A DNA stretch of 64,000 bases from Acetobacter oeni (GCF_011516825.1 NZ_WOTA01000001.1:1-64000); one strand, 5' to 3'. Shown: positions 26,668 to 37,042, numbered from the stretch's first letter. Notes: generated by a model from the letters alone, not told the origin. Program-made: numbers and translations.

Positions 26668-28191
26668 ATGATGACGGCAGCTTCCAGCGACTCTTCCTGT
26701 GTATTTGATCTTCTGATCGTAGGAGGAGGCGTAAATGGTACCGGAATTGCTCGTGATGCCGCCGGTCGGGGGGCCTCGGTCCTGCTGGTCGAGCAGGACG
26801 ATCTTGCAAGCTATACGTCGTCTGCAAGCACAAAGCTGATTCATGGTGGCTTGCGCTACCTCGAATATTATGAATTCCGTCTGGTGCGGGAGGCTCTGAT
26901 CGAGCGTGATCGTCTGCTGGCGATTGCACCTCACATCATGTGGCCACTGCGTTTTGTGTTGCCGCATTCAGAAGGTATGCGTCCGGTCTGGATGCTGAAG
27001 CTGGGCCTGTTTCTTTACGACCATCTCGCACCCGGCATGAAGCTGCCGAAGTCGAGAGAGCTTGACCTCACGAAACACTCTGCCGGTAAGCCGCTGCAGG
27101 ATCGCTATAAAAAAGGTTTTGTCTATTCAGATGGCTGGGTTCAGGACAGTCGTCTGGTCGTGCTTAACGCGATGGACGCGGCTGCGCGGGGCGCCGAAAT
27201 CCGGACCCGGCAGCGTCTTATCAGTGCGCGTCGTGTTGACGGTATGTGGGAAGCCGAAATCCGGGATATGCTTCACGATGCTGTGACAACGGTGCGGGCC
27301 AGGGCGATCGTGAATGCGGCGGGGCCGTGGGTTGCCCGGCTTTTGTCGGACCAGCTGGCTGTGCCGAACTCGAAGTCGGTACGTCTTGTGAAAGGCAGCC
27401 ACATAGTCGTGCCGCAGATATTCGATGGCCCTCAGTGTTACATTTTCCAGAACCCTGACAAACGAATCGTTTTTGCTATTCCGTATGAACAGCGCTTCAC
27501 ACTTATCGGCACGACGGATGTTGCCTGGAACGAAGAGCCGGGGCTGGTAGAGATTTCACCACAGGAGGTCAGCTATCTGTGTGAAAGTGTAAATCGATAC
27601 TTCAACAAATCCATAAAGCCGTCAGACGCGGTGTGGAGCTACGCAGGTCTGCGTCCGCTTTATGATGATGCTGCTGCGAATGCATCAGCTGTGACACGTG
27701 ACTATGTTCTGGATCTGGACACAACGGGTGGCGCTCCGCTTCTGTCAATTTTTGGCGGGAAAATTACGACATTTCGTAAACTGGCTGAACACGCACTTGA
27801 AAAACTGGCGCCTGTGCTGCCGGCTGTTGCCGGACATTCCTGGACCGCCGATGCGGCTCTGCCGGGTGGTGATCTGGGAAGCGGAGGCTTTGAGGCTGCT
27901 CTTCGTCGCTTTCGGGATGCCGCGCCCTTTCTGCCTTTGCAGCTCGCCTGGCGGCTGATGCGATCCTACGGCATGAGGGCCTACGATATCGTCGGGAATG
28001 CAAAAGAACTTGCTGACCTGGGAGAAGATCTCGGGCAGGGTATGACGACAGCCGAGGTCGATTACCTTGTTGAAAACGAATGGGCGAAAGCGCCGGAGGA
28101 TGTCCTCTGGCGTCGTAGTAAAATCGGTCTTCACATGACTGAAAAAGAACGTCAGAAGGTGACGGATTACATACACCAGAAGCTGGGCTGA
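26668..28191 (+). CDS. glpD: Aerobic glycerol-3-phosphate dehydrogenase (FAD, quinone-linked)
   Basis: A 507-residue flavoprotein with the FAD dinucleotide motif LIVGGGVNGTGIARDAAGRG, then ASTKLIHGGLRYLEYYEF and IVNAAGPWV, as in GlpD. It oxidises glycerol-3-phosphate to dihydroxyacetone phosphate at the inner membrane and passes electrons to ubiquinone. The frame is open to 26602, but the ATG at 26668 (or the adjacent one at 26671) gives the usual family length and leaves the GlpR operators upstream in the promoter. The C-terminal domain (TTAEVDYLVENEWAKAPEDV) is complete. Confidence 0.95.
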   Translation: MMTAASSDSSCVFDLLIVGGGVNGTGIARDAAGRGASVLLVEQDDLASYTSSASTKLIHGGLRYLEYYEFRLVREALIERDRLLAIAPHIMWPLRFVLPHSEGMRPVWMLKLGLFLYDHLAPGMKLPKSRELDLTKHSAGKPLQDRYKKGFVYSDGWVQDSRLVVLNAMDAAARGAEIRTRQRLISARRVDGMWEAEIRDMLHDAVTTVRARAIVNAAGPWVARLLSDQLAVPNSKSVRLVKGSHIVVPQIFDGPQCYIFQNPDKRIVFAIPYEQRFTLIGTTDVAWNEEPGLVEISPQEVSYLCESVNRYFNKSIKPSDAVWSYAGLRPLYDDAAANASAVTRDYVLDLDTTGGAPLLSIFGGKITTFRKLAEHALEKLAPVLPAVAGHSWTADAALPGGDLGSGGFEAALRRFRDAAPFLPLQLAWRLMRSYGMRAYDIVGNAKELADLGEDLGQGMTTAEVDYLVENEWAKAPEDVLWRRSKIGLHMTEKERQKVTDYIHQKLG

Positions 28192-28249
28192 CCGTCTGGT
28201 TTCAATGGGTGTCGTTCCTGTAGAAAATAAAAAATAAGAGCGGGACAGC

Positions 28250-29077
28250 ATGACATTACAGAAGAAGTTTCTCGGAGAACTGATCTCCGAATGTATCGCG
28301 GTGGTGATTATTGTCCTTATGGGCGATTCCTCCGCTGCGATGTTTTTTCTCTATGACCCCAGCCCTTACAAGACAGCCTATTGGGGATTGTGTATCGTGT
28401 GGGGACTTTCCGTCACCACCGCAATTTATGTAACGGGTGCTGTTTCCGGAACGCACGCTAATCCGGCCGTTACGCTTTCTCTTGCTATTTTTCGGGGCTT
28501 TTCCTGGCGCAAGGTGCCTTTCTACATGGCCGCGCAGGTGGTTGGCGGGGTGATCGGCGCAGCCGGCGTTTACACGCTGTTCGCGCCGGTGATCGATCAT
28601 TTTGCTGCTGCGCATAATATAGATCGCCTGCATGACGGCGCGGCGGCCGGGGTCTTTTTCACACATCCAGGTGACTTTGTGACGCCGCTGCATTCCTTCG
28701 TCGTTCAGATTATCCTGACTGGTCTGTTGCTGCTAGGGATTTTCGCGATCACCTACGAATATAATACGATGGCGCCGCAAGCCAATTCCAGCGCCCTGAT
28801 GATTGGTCTTCTCGTGGCGGGAATCGGTGCTTCCGCTGGGTTTCTCGACGGCTGGGCCATTAATCCCGCCCGTGATTTTGGTCCCCGGCTGTTCTGTTAT
28901 TTCGCAGGCTGGGGAACGTCTGCTCTGCCTTCGCCAGGTAATTACTGGTGGGTGCCCATCGCAGGCCCGCTCATTGGCGGTGTCGCCGGCGCCGGGATTT
29001 ATCAGACACTGATACGTCCTTTTATCCCTCGCAACGCGCCCGTTGTTGCGGTTTCTTCCACTGACCAGTCTGTGTGA
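28250..29077 (+). CDS. glpF: Glycerol uptake facilitator (aquaglyceroporin)
   Basis: A 275-residue six-helix channel of the MIP family. The two pore motifs are present as HANPAVTLS and [10 protein letters not shown]; the Asp after the second NPA arginine is typical of glycerol facilitators rather than water channels. It lets glycerol cross the inner membrane, where GlpK traps it. GAGCGGGA gives a ribosome binding site. It lies between glpD and glpK, with 19 bases to glpK. Confidence 0.95.
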   Translation: MTLQKKFLGELISECIAVVIIVLMGDSSAAMFFLYDPSPYKTAYWGLCIVWGLSVTTAIYVTGAVSGTHANPAVTLSLAIFRGFSWRKVPFYMAAQVVGGVIGAAGVYTLFAPVIDHFAAAHNIDRLHDGAAAGVFFTHPGDFVTPLHSFVVQIILTGLLLLGIFAITYEYNTMAPQANSSALMIGLLVAGIGASAGFLDGWAINPARDFGPRLFCYFAGWGTSALPSPGNYWWVPIAGPLIGGVAGAGIYQTLIRPFIPRNAPVVAVSSTDQSV

Positions 29078-29096
29078 CACCCAAGGAGCTGACGTC

Positions 29097-30587
29097 ATGA
29101 TCAAACAGGATCGCATCCTGGCCATCGACCAGGGGACTACCTCCACCCGCAGCATTGTTTTCGATGCTAAAGGACAGGAAATTTCTGTCGCGCGTCAGGA
29201 GTTTCCACAATATTACCCTAATCAGGGCTGGGTGGAGCATGATCCTGAAGATATCTGGCGGGATGCAAAGGCCACGGCCCAGGAAGCCGTTGAGAGATCC
29301 GGCGGCGTGGATCGTATTGCAGCGATTGGCATTACGAATCAGCGCGAAACGATCGTTGTATGGGATCGTGCAACCGGTAAGCCTGTCCATAACGCCATCG
29401 TCTGGCAGGACCGCCGGACGGCAAAACTGTGCGGTGAACTGAAAAAAGAGGGAGCTGAAAAGCTGGTTACGGAGCGAACCGGCCTTCTGCTCGATCCCTA
29501 CTTCAGTGCGACCAAACTGGCATGGATTCTTGATAACGTCGCCGGGGTCCGCGAACGCGCGGAAAAAGGCGAACTGGCTTGCGGAACCATCGACTGCTTT
29601 TTGCTGTGGCGACTCACTGGTGGTAAATCTCATGCCACCGACATCACTAATGCCTGTCGTACCTTGCTGTTTGATATTCACCGTCAACAGTGGGATGCGG
29701 AACTGCTCAGACTGTTCCGCATCCCCGAATCGCTTCTTCCTGAAGTCAAAGATAATAGCTGCGTTTTCGGAGAAACAACGCCCGATCTGTTCGGTCGTGC
29801 TGTCGTGGTCGCGGGAATGGCGGGTGATCAGCAGTCCGCCGTGGTCGGTCAGGCGTGTTTTAAGGTTGGTACTGCGAAGGCGACCTACGGCACAGGATGC
29901 TTTGTCCTTCTGAATACCGGCGAAACGCCGATTGTTTCGCGTAACCGGATGCTGACGACGATAGCTTATCGTCTGAACGGTAAGACTGCGTATGCACTTG
30001 AAGGGTCAATCTTCGTTGCCGGAGCGGCAATCAAGTGGTTGCGGGATGGTCTGCATCTCATCACTCATGCGTCGCAGACTGACGATATGGCGACGCGTGT
30101 CCCGCATAACCATGGTGTTTATATGGTGCCGGGCTTTGTCGGACTTGGTGCGCCACACTGGGATCCGGATGCTCGTGGTCTGATCTGCGGACTGACACTG
30201 GATGCCACGGAGGCGCATATTGCCCGTGCTGCGCTCGAATCTGTTGCGTATCAGACACTGGATCTTGTGGCTGCGATGACGCAGGACGGAGGCGGGACAG
30301 CCAGTACGTTGCGGATCGACGGGGGTATGTCCGCCAATGACTGGTTCAGCCAGTTTCTGGCGGACATGCTGCAGGCCAGGGTAGAAAGGCCGAAGCAGAT
30401 CGAAACTACGGCTCTCGGTGCAGCATATCTCGCCGGGATCGGTGTCGGTGTGTGGAATGGTCTCGACGAGGTCGCCTCGGAGTGGGAGCGGGGAGCGTTG
30501 TTCGAACCGAAGATGGATGCAGCACAGCGAAAAATGATGATTGATGGCTGGCATATGGCCGTCCGCCGGACGCTTACGCAGCGCTGA
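29097..30587 (+). CDS. glpK: Glycerol kinase
   Basis: A 496-residue FGGY-family kinase: [15 protein letters not shown] at the N-terminus, [19 protein letters not shown], and the C-terminal [19 protein letters not shown]. It phosphorylates glycerol to glycerol-3-phosphate, the inducer for GlpR and substrate of GlpD. The ATG at 29097 follows AAGGAG; the longer frame from 29043 overlaps glpF and is not family-like. It is the last gene of the operon, with a terminator hairpin overlapping its stop codon. Confidence 0.97.
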   Translation: MIKQDRILAIDQGTTSTRSIVFDAKGQEISVARQEFPQYYPNQGWVEHDPEDIWRDAKATAQEAVERSGGVDRIAAIGITNQRETIVVWDRATGKPVHNAIVWQDRRTAKLCGELKKEGAEKLVTERTGLLLDPYFSATKLAWILDNVAGVRERAEKGELACGTIDCFLLWRLTGGKSHATDITNACRTLLFDIHRQQWDAELLRLFRIPESLLPEVKDNSCVFGETTPDLFGRAVVVAGMAGDQQSAVVGQACFKVGTAKATYGTGCFVLLNTGETPIVSRNRMLTTIAYRLNGKTAYALEGSIFVAGAAIKWLRDGLHLITHASQTDDMATRVPHNHGVYMVPGFVGLGAPHWDPDARGLICGLTLDATEAHIARAALESVAYQTLDLVAAMTQDGGGTASTLRIDGGMSANDWFSQFLADMLQARVERPKQIETTALGAAYLAGIGVGVWNGLDEVASEWERGALFEPKMDAAQRKMMIDGWHMAVRRTLTQR

Positions 30588-30603
30588 ACTCTTCAGCTTT
30601 TTT
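30583..30603 (+). terminator. Rho-independent terminator of the glp operon
   Basis: GCTGAACTCTTCAGC folds into a 6-bp stem with a CTC loop and is followed at once by TTTTTT. The stop codon of glpK is inside the stem. Confidence 0.75.
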
Positions 30604-30869
30604 ACGGGTTTCTTTCCGGCGTGTTCCGGAAGAGGCCTGTGATTGCATTAGGCTGGAATGAAAAAACTGATTATTATTCGGAGTAATATCATCCATTTAA
30701 TCACTGCCTTCACGAAAAGCCGTCAGAAATTTTCTTTTCCAAAATCCATTCCTGATAATCTGTGTAATTTCTCGTAGTATTTGTATCGTTTGTTTGTTCT
30801 GACTGCTTTTTCATTTTCAGAAACGGGTGTGCATCCCGTTCCATGGAGATCCGTGCTACATATCTGATC

Positions 30870-33800
30870 ATGTCGTATGCAGATTTCGTTCATCTCAGAG
30901 TCCATTCCGCTTACTCGCTCAGTCAGGGCGCGATTCGTATCCCTGAACTGGTTGCGCTTGCGGATGGCATGAACATGCCGGCCGTCGCTATTACCGACAC
31001 TGGTAATCTGTTCGGTGGCCTCGAATTTTCGCAGTACTGCACAGGTAAAGGCGTTCAGCCAGTTGTCGGGTGCCAGATAGGCCTGCCGTCCCGAAGTGAC
31101 CTTCCCGGTAGTTCTTCAGAGCCCGTTGTACTGCTGGCACGGAATGAAACTGGCCTTACGAATCTCCAGTTTCTGTCATCAGCAGGCTTCCTTGAGGGAG
31201 ATACGACGGATCCGTCCGTCAGTCTCGATCTGCTCTGCGAGCGTGCCGAAGGATTATTCTGCCTCACAGGCGGTACACGTGGCCCTCTCTATAATATGCT
31301 GGGGGAAGGTCTTGAAAGCGAAGCTGAGACTTGGCTGGCCCGGCTGAAAGAGGCGTTTGGCGACTCTCTTGTGGTGGAGCTCAACCGCTTCGGAATGCCG
31401 ATCGAAGAAGCTGTTGAACCTGGTGTCATCGCCCTGGCCGATCGGCTGCGAGTGCCGCTGGTGGCGACGAATGAGTGCTTTTTTCCACGTCCGGAGATGC
31501 ACGAGGCTCATGACGCTCTGATCTGCATCGCGCAGGGGCGCACGATGGCAGAAAAGGATCGCTGGAAAGTCTCCCCTGAGAACTGGTTCAAACCGCCGTC
31601 ACTGATGCGTGCGCTGTTTGCTGATCTCCCGGATGCCTGCGACAATACACTTGCTATTGCAAGGAGTTGCGCGGTGAAAGTGGAAACACGCAAACCGCTG
31701 CTGCCGGTTTGTCCGAAAGTTCGCGAAGGTTCGAATGAGGACGAAACGGTTCGCGCTATGGCGCGTGAAGGACTCGAACTTCGTTTGCAGGCCATGAACG
31801 CGGACGAAGAGATCCGGAAAATTTATTCTGAACGGCTTGAATTCGAGCTCGACATCATTTCGGGCATGGGATTTCCGGGTTATTTTCTCATTGTTGCCGA
31901 TTTTATTCAGTGGGCGAAAAAGCATGACATTCCGGTCGGCCCGGGACGTGGATCGGGTGCCGGTTCGCTGGCTGCCTATGCGCTGACCATTACCGACATT
32001 GATCCGCTTCCGTTCAATCTTCTGTTCGAGCGATTTCTGAATCCTGAACGCGTCTCAATGCCGGATTTTGATATCGATTTCTGTCAGGATCGCCGGGACG
32101 AAGTCATCTCTTATGTCCGGCGTGAATATGGTGCTGACCGGGTTGCGCAGATCATTACCTTTGGAAAACTTCAGGCCCGTGCCGCTGTACGCGATGTCGG
32201 CCGTGTGCTCGGCTTACCCTATGGCATGGTCAACCGGGTCGCCGAACTGATCCCGAACAATCCGGCCAAACCCGTCACGCTGAAACAGGCCATCGAAGGG
32301 GAGCCAAAACTCCAGGAAATGCGTGAGAGCGACGAGGCGCTGCGCCGGCTGATGGAAATCGGCCAGCAGCTCGAAGGTCTCTATCGTCACGCTTCTACTC
32401 ACGCGGCAGGAGTCGTGATCGGTGATCGCCAGCTTGTTGATCTGGTGCCGCTTTACCGGGATCCGAAAAGCGACATGCTGGTCACGCAGTTTAACATGAA
32501 GTTTGTTGAACAGGCCGGACTGGTAAAATTTGACTTCCTTGGCCTGACCACGCTGACAATTCTTCAGCGTGGAGTGCGTTTCCTCAAAGGTCTCGGTATC
32601 GAGGTTGATCTCGCAAAAATCCCTTTGAATGACGCGACGACTTACGAAATGCTGGCGCGTGGCGATACTGCGGGTGTCTTCCAGTTCGAAGGCGCGGGCA
32701 TGAGGGATGTGCTCAAGCAGATGCGGCCGACCCGGCTTGAAGATCTGATTGCTGCCGTTGCCCTCTACCGCCCTGGCCCCATGGCCAATATCCCCGATTA
32801 CTGCCGAAGAAAGCATGGCGAGGAATGGCAGCCTCCGCATGAAGAAATTCGCGACATCCTGGAAGAGACCTACGGCATTATGGTCTATCAGGAGCAGGTC
32901 ATGCAGATCGCCCAGAAAATGGCCGGCTACAGTCTTGGCGCTGCCGATCTGTTACGTCGCGCCATGGGTAAGAAAATCCGGGCTGAAATGGATAAGCAGC
33001 GCGAGATTTTCACCGAAGGCGCGACAAAACGCGGGATTCCAAAGGATAAAGCTGTCGAGGTCTTTGACCTGATGGCAAAGTTTGCTGACTACGGCTTCAA
33101 TAAATCGCACGCAGCTGCCTACGCGCTTGTGTCGTACCAAACTGCATGGATGAAGGCGAATTATCCGGTTGCCTTCCTTGCCGGCTGTATGTCGCTCGCC
33201 CGGGAGCGGACGGAAAAACTGGCTGCCTTGCGTCAGGAAGCAGAGCGGCTCGGTATTTCCGTGATGCCGCCGGATATTAATCAGTCCGGAGCGGATTTCA
33301 GGGTTGAGACACAGGCGGACGGTAAACTCTGTATCCGCTATGCTTTGGCCGCGGTGAAGAAAGTCGGCTTTTCGGCAATGCTGAGTCTCGAAGAGGTAAG
33401 GGGAAAAACGCCGTTTCGGAACCTCGCCGATTTTGCGGCCCGGATAGATCCGAAGCAACTCAACAAGATGCAACTGGAAAATCTGGCGAGAGCAGGCGCA
33501 TTTGATTCGCTTGAGCCGAATCGTGCCCGTGTTTTCGGTTCAATTGAAACGATTTTGCGGAGTGCCCAGGCGCGCGCCCAGGAAGCTGCCAGCGGGCAGA
33601 CCGGTCTGTTTGGCGATACTTCTGAGCCGGAGCCTCTTCGTCTCTGTCAGGACACTGACTGGCCTGAGTTCGAAAAGCTTTCCTACGAAGCGGATGCGAT
33701 CGGATTCCATATGACGGCCCACCCGCTGGATTCTTACCGGGCGGTACTCCGTCGGCTGGGTGTAATCCCGATGGCTCGTCTTCTGACGGCGGCAGAAGGA

Positions 33801-34289
33801 GGCATCATACGCGTCAAAATCGCCGGGTGTGTCGTGGACAGGAAGGAGCGCCCGACCCGCAGTGGAAGCAAAATGGCATGGGTCAGACTTTCCGATGCCA
33901 GCGGCAGTTGCGAGGTTACGTTGTTTTCTGAGGTACTGAGCCGTGTCCGCGAACTTCTGATCGCCGGTCAGGCTGTACTGGTGACAGCTGATCTGAAGCT
34001 GGAAGGTGAGGCTCTGCGAATCACAGCGACAGACGTTAGCCATCTGGAAGATGTGGCGGCACAGGCTGGCGGAGAGATGCGCATCTGGCTCGATAATGCA
34101 GATGCTGTCAGTGGAGTTCATGCGGTTTTGTCCAGGCAGCAGGAGGGGCGCGGCCGGATTGTTTTATTGCCGAGTATTGCCGAAACGCAGGAAGTAGAGG
34201 TGCGTCTGAGAGGCGGTTACCGGATCAGCCCGGTGGTAGGGCAGGCGCTCAGGACAATTGCAGGCGTAACGCGTATCGAGACAGTTTAA
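30870..34289 (+). CDS. dnaE: DNA polymerase III alpha subunit
   Basis: A 1139-residue replicative polymerase of the DnaE1 type. The N-terminal PHP domain begins FVHLRVHSAYSLSQGA. The polymerase core shows KKHDIPVGPGRGSGAGSLAA and the catalytic aspartates in PDFDIDFCQDRRDE. A helix-hairpin-helix and an OB fold (KIAGCVVDRKERPTRSGSKM) follow. The ATG at 30870 gives the usual MSYADFVHLR start; the frame also offers an ATG at 30843, and neither has a strong ribosome binding site. A small hairpin (AACGGG/CCCGTT, 30822-30840) precedes the upstream ATG. It stands alone in the transcript. Confidence 0.97.
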   Translation: MSYADFVHLRVHSAYSLSQGAIRIPELVALADGMNMPAVAITDTGNLFGGLEFSQYCTGKGVQPVVGCQIGLPSRSDLPGSSSEPVVLLARNETGLTNLQFLSSAGFLEGDTTDPSVSLDLLCERAEGLFCLTGGTRGPLYNMLGEGLESEAETWLARLKEAFGDSLVVELNRFGMPIEEAVEPGVIALADRLRVPLVATNECFFPRPEMHEAHDALICIAQGRTMAEKDRWKVSPENWFKPPSLMRALFADLPDACDNTLAIARSCAVKVETRKPLLPVCPKVREGSNEDETVRAMAREGLELRLQAMNADEEIRKIYSERLEFELDIISGMGFPGYFLIVADFIQWAKKHDIPVGPGRGSGAGSLAAYALTITDIDPLPFNLLFERFLNPERVSMPDFDIDFCQDRRDEVISYVRREYGADRVAQIITFGKLQARAAVRDVGRVLGLPYGMVNRVAELIPNNPAKPVTLKQAIEGEPKLQEMRESDEALRRLMEIGQQLEGLYRHASTHAAGVVIGDRQLVDLVPLYRDPKSDMLVTQFNMKFVEQAGLVKFDFLGLTTLTILQRGVRFLKGLGIEVDLAKIPLNDATTYEMLARGDTAGVFQFEGAGMRDVLKQMRPTRLEDLIAAVALYRPGPMANIPDYCRRKHGEEWQPPHEEIRDILEETYGIMVYQEQVMQIAQKMAGYSLGAADLLRRAMGKKIRAEMDKQREIFTEGATKRGIPKDKAVEVFDLMAKFADYGFNKSHAAAYALVSYQTAWMKANYPVAFLAGCMSLARERTEKLAALRQEAERLGISVMPPDINQSGADFRVETQADGKLCIRYALAAVKKVGFSAMLSLEEVRGKTPFRNLADFAARIDPKQLNKMQLENLARAGAFDSLEPNRARVFGSIETILRSAQARAQEAASGQTGLFGDTSEPEPLRLCQDTDWPEFEKLSYEADAIGFHMTAHPLDSYRAVLRRLGVIPMARLLTAAEGGIIRVKIAGCVVDRKERPTRSGSKMAWVRLSDASGSCEVTLFSEVLSRVRELLIAGQAVLVTADLKLEGEALRITATDVSHLEDVAAQAGGEMRIWLDNADAVSGVHAVLSRQQEGRGRIVLLPSIAETQEVEVRLRGGYRISPVVGQALRTIAGVTRIETV

Positions 34290-34343
34290 TGCAACTTATG
34301 ATTGCAAAATGAAAATTTATTCTCCATAAAGCTTAATGAAATT

Positions 34344-34356
34344 AACCTCCGAGGTT
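34344..34356. repeat. Palindrome over the ribosome binding site of the small gene at 34361
   Basis: AACCTCCGAGGTT is a perfect 13-base odd palindrome. Its right arm GAGGT is the likely ribosome binding site for the ATG at 34361. It could be a protein-binding dyad or chance; the loop is too tight for a stable RNA hairpin. Confidence 0.35.
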
Positions 34357-34360
34357 CCCG

Positions 34361-34642
34361 ATGCAAATATCGGTCAGTCCTGCAAAGCAGGCATCAGTTC
34401 TGTTTACAGGTGAAAATAACAGCGTTGACAGTAATCGACAGCAGACCACTGCACCGTCGGCTATAAGTAAAATATCTTCTTCTGTCCCTGCTGTTAATCC
34501 CGCTTCTCATATCGATCCTGCGCTGGGTATCGTCGTGCTCGAAAAATATGGGAATGACGGAGAGATTGCTGAGCAATATCCTACTGCGCATATGATGCTC
34601 CAGTATAAGCTCTACGGGCTGGGTTCGGGCACAGACAACTGA
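34361..34642 (+). CDS. Small hypothetical protein, 93 residues
   Basis: I do not recognise this gene. The N-terminal about 45 residues are Ser/Thr/Gln-rich and look disordered. The C-terminal half is more ordered (IDPALGIVVLEKYGNDGEIA, then EQYPTAHMMLQYKLYG) and, from memory, resembles the ends of short alphaproteobacterial proteins of unknown role, sometimes near flagellar genes; this is unverified. There is no signal peptide, membrane segment or cysteine. GAGGT precedes the ATG. It lies between dnaE and the Rieske oxygenase with gaps on both sides, so it is probably its own unit. Confidence 0.6.
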   Translation: MQISVSPAKQASVLFTGENNSVDSNRQQTTAPSAISKISSSVPAVNPASHIDPALGIVVLEKYGNDGEIAEQYPTAHMMLQYKLYGLGSGTDN

Positions 34643-34898
34643 GTTCTGCGGAATATGACACGGAACATTCTACTCAAAAGTGCTTGGTGATTTTCCATAT
34701 GTCGTTCAGCTATGCATCGGCTGGTCTTGCATCGTATAGTGGACCGCTCAATCCTGTATAACAGCGGCGTGATGTTATGCACTTAATGCTGTCAGCGCCG
34801 GGATTCGCTCGCGGACTGGCGGCCCTGTTTTGCAACGGAGCCGGATAGTCACGAAGCGATTCCACATAAGAGTTGGTGCGCGACGTGGAGATCGAAAT

Positions 34899-36032
34899 AT
34901 GTTGATGCAGAAGAGTCGGGAAGATCAGTCTTCAGAGCGACGCCCGGATAGTGAACAGCCTGCCATTACAAGCGAGTTGTATCAGAGGCAGGGACCGGAT
35001 CTTCGGCGCATTAACCTGAACCCTGATTTCTGGCATCCGGTTGCCTGGTCGCATAAAATCCGCCCGGGAAAAGCGTTTGCGACACGTTATGCGGGCGATC
35101 CGATTGTTATTGTGCGTCCGGAAAACGGTGGGGCGGTTTATGCCCTTGAGGATCGTTGTGCTCATCGTCAGGTCCCCCTCAGCAAGGGGCACGTAGACGG
35201 TGAGGTAGTGCGCTGCTGTTATCATGGCTGGGCTTTTGACCGGAAAGGCGATTGCATCACTGTTCCATATCTGAACAGGCCCGGAGTAGGGCGCGGTGTA
35301 AAAGCCTATCCATGCCAGGAAAGCGGAGGCCTGGTGTTTATTTTCCCCGGTGATCCGGCAGTTGCAGAACATATCCCGGTGCCTGTCCCCGCTCAGGTCA
35401 ATAACCCTGAATTTAAGACACGCCGCTTTGATCCACGTGTGAACTGCCATTATTCCTTTATGCATGAAAACCTGATGGACATGAATCATCAGTGTCTGCA
35501 CCGAAAGCAGATGGGGCAGATCACGTCCCGTTTTATGGGGCAGGACAAAGGTGAGAACTTTGTTGAGGCTCGCTACAGCTTCGCGCGTAAAGGTGGAGAT
35601 CAGCCGCTGGCAGAGCGACTTCTCTTTGGGAAGCATAATAAAAATATCGATGTGAAGGATCAGCCTGTCGACGAAATCGTGACAGTTCGTACCGCTTATC
35701 CTTACCAGACCCTGCAGATACACGATAAAGATGGCGATCTGATCATGGATCTCTGGGCCGCCTATGTGCCGCAGGGAAAAAATGAGGATGAAACGCAGAC
35801 TTTCGGGCTGCTGTCGGTAAAGCGTCCGAAGTGGAAATTTCTGCTGGACCTTGCCTGGCCGGTGTTAGGCATTTTTACCAATCGGATATTTCTCGAAGAT
35901 AAAGATATTGTGGAACTGGAGCAGCAGGCCTGGAGAGAACTGGGGGGTGACCATAACGTCGAAGTTTTCCCCGTTGTGCGCAATTTGCGGGAGCTTCTGA
36001 TGCGGTCCGGTATCCCGGCTGAGGCGCAATAA
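34899..36032 (+). CDS. Rieske non-heme iron oxygenase, alpha-subunit type
   Basis: A 377-residue oxygenase. The Rieske [2Fe-2S] site is C87-x-H89 and C106-x2-H109 (CAHRQ and CCYHGWAFD). The mononuclear iron site is in ENLMDMNHQCLHRKQMG, with the D-x2-H-x4-H pattern. Such enzymes hydroxylate, demethylate or desaturate ring or lipid substrates using electrons from a reductase. No ferredoxin or reductase gene is adjacent, so electron supply is unknown. The ATG at 34899 has GGAG eight bases upstream; the frame is open to 34830. The substrate cannot be inferred; rpsB follows and gives no hint. Confidence 0.85.
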   Translation: MLMQKSREDQSSERRPDSEQPAITSELYQRQGPDLRRINLNPDFWHPVAWSHKIRPGKAFATRYAGDPIVIVRPENGGAVYALEDRCAHRQVPLSKGHVDGEVVRCCYHGWAFDRKGDCITVPYLNRPGVGRGVKAYPCQESGGLVFIFPGDPAVAEHIPVPVPAQVNNPEFKTRRFDPRVNCHYSFMHENLMDMNHQCLHRKQMGQITSRFMGQDKGENFVEARYSFARKGGDQPLAERLLFGKHNKNIDVKDQPVDEIVTVRTAYPYQTLQIHDKDGDLIMDLWAAYVPQGKNEDETQTFGLLSVKRPKWKFLLDLAWPVLGIFTNRIFLEDKDIVELEQQAWRELGGDHNVEVFPVVRNLRELLMRSGIPAEAQ

Positions 36033-36137
36033 GCCTTCTTCGTTCTTTCTGAACTTGCATTTCGGGCAGAAAACCGCCATATCCGCCCCGGCCTGTATCG
36101 GGAGATACGGGACTTCACACGCAGTGCTCGTCCTGGT

Positions 36138-36158
36138 GTCCGGTTTTACCGGACTTTT
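36138..36158 (+). terminator. Hairpin with T run between the Rieske gene and rpsB
   Basis: GTCCGG and CCGGAC pair around TTTTA and are followed by TTTT. It is 105 bases after the oxygenase stop and 45 bases before the rpsB start. It either ends the oxygenase transcript or acts as an attenuator in the rpsB leader. Confidence 0.55.
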
Positions 36159-36202
36159 AAGCGTGCTGCGGAGGAATAACCGGAACGTAAGGATTTCAAA
36201 TC

Positions 36203-37015
36203 ATGGCGATGCCTGATTTTACTCTGCGTCAGCTTCTTGAAGCTGGCGTTCACTTTGGACATCATACCCGCCGCTGGAACCCGCGTATGGCGCCGTATCT
36301 GTTCGGCGTGCGCAATCAGGTGCATATCATTGATCTGCAGCAGACTGTCGTGCTGCTTGATCGCGCTCTGAAAGTAATCCGCGATACCGTGGCCGGAGGT
36401 GGCCGCGTACTTTTCGTCGGAACGAAGCGTGCCGCATCCGATATGGTTGCCGAAGCTGCTCAGCGTTGTGGTCAGTATTATGTTAATCACCGCTGGCTTG
36501 GCGGAATGCTGACGAACTGGAAGACCATCACGGGTTCCATTAAGCGTCTGCGTCAGATCGAGGACATGCTTGCAGGTGATACGCATGGCCTGACGAAGAA
36601 AGAAATTCTGGATATTACCCGCGACAAGGAAAAGCTTGAGCGCTCTCTTGGTGGTATCAAGGAAATGGGTGGCCTGCCTGATATCCTGTTCGTGATTGAC
36701 ACGACGAAGGAGAAACTGGCGGTTGAGGAAGCCACCAAGCTGGGTATTCCTGTTGTCGCCATTCTTGACAGCAACTCAAATCCGCAGGGCGTGACATACC
36801 CGATCCCAGGTAATGATGACGCTATCCGTGCGATCGAACTGTATTGCAACCTTGTTGCCGGTGCCGTTCTGGATGGTATTTCGGCCGAACTGGGCGCCTC
36901 GGGTCAGGACTTCGGCGCATCGGAAGAGCTGCCGGTTGAGCAGGCTTTTATTGAAGCAGCGCCGGTTGCCGAAGCTGCCGCCGCTGAGCCGGCGCCTGCC
37001 GCTGCTGCAGGCTGA
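36203..37015 (+). CDS. rpsB: 30S ribosomal protein S2
   Basis: A 270-residue S2 ([55 protein letters not shown]) with an alanine- and proline-rich C-terminal extension of about 25 residues, common in Alphaproteobacteria. S2 joins the 30S subunit late and is needed for mRNA binding. It forms the standard rpsB-tsf pair; a 105-base spacer with two hairpins separates it from tsf. The ATG at 36203 has AAGGA upstream. Confidence 0.98.
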   Translation: MAMPDFTLRQLLEAGVHFGHHTRRWNPRMAPYLFGVRNQVHIIDLQQTVVLLDRALKVIRDTVAGGGRVLFVGTKRAASDMVAEAAQRCGQYYVNHRWLGGMLTNWKTITGSIKRLRQIEDMLAGDTHGLTKKEILDITRDKEKLERSLGGIKEMGGLPDILFVIDTTKEKLAVEEATKLGIPVVAILDSNSNPQGVTYPIPGNDDAIRAIELYCNLVAGAVLDGISAELGASGQDFGASEELPVEQAFIEAAPVAEAAAAEPAPAAAAG

Positions 37016-37024
37016 TAGCTATGT

Positions 37025-37042
37025 CTCGCCATAAATGGCGAG
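37025..37042 (+). repeat. Hairpin in the rpsB-tsf spacer (first)
   Basis: CTCGCCA and TGGCGAG pair perfectly around a 4-base TAAA loop. It is ten bases after the rpsB stop codon. No T run follows, so it looks more like an RNA processing or stability element than a terminator. Confidence 0.55.

Noticed and set aside
30614-30631. TTCCGG/CCGGAA hairpin after glpK
   Set aside because: Six base pairs without a T run, only ten bases after a better terminator; not reported as a separate element.
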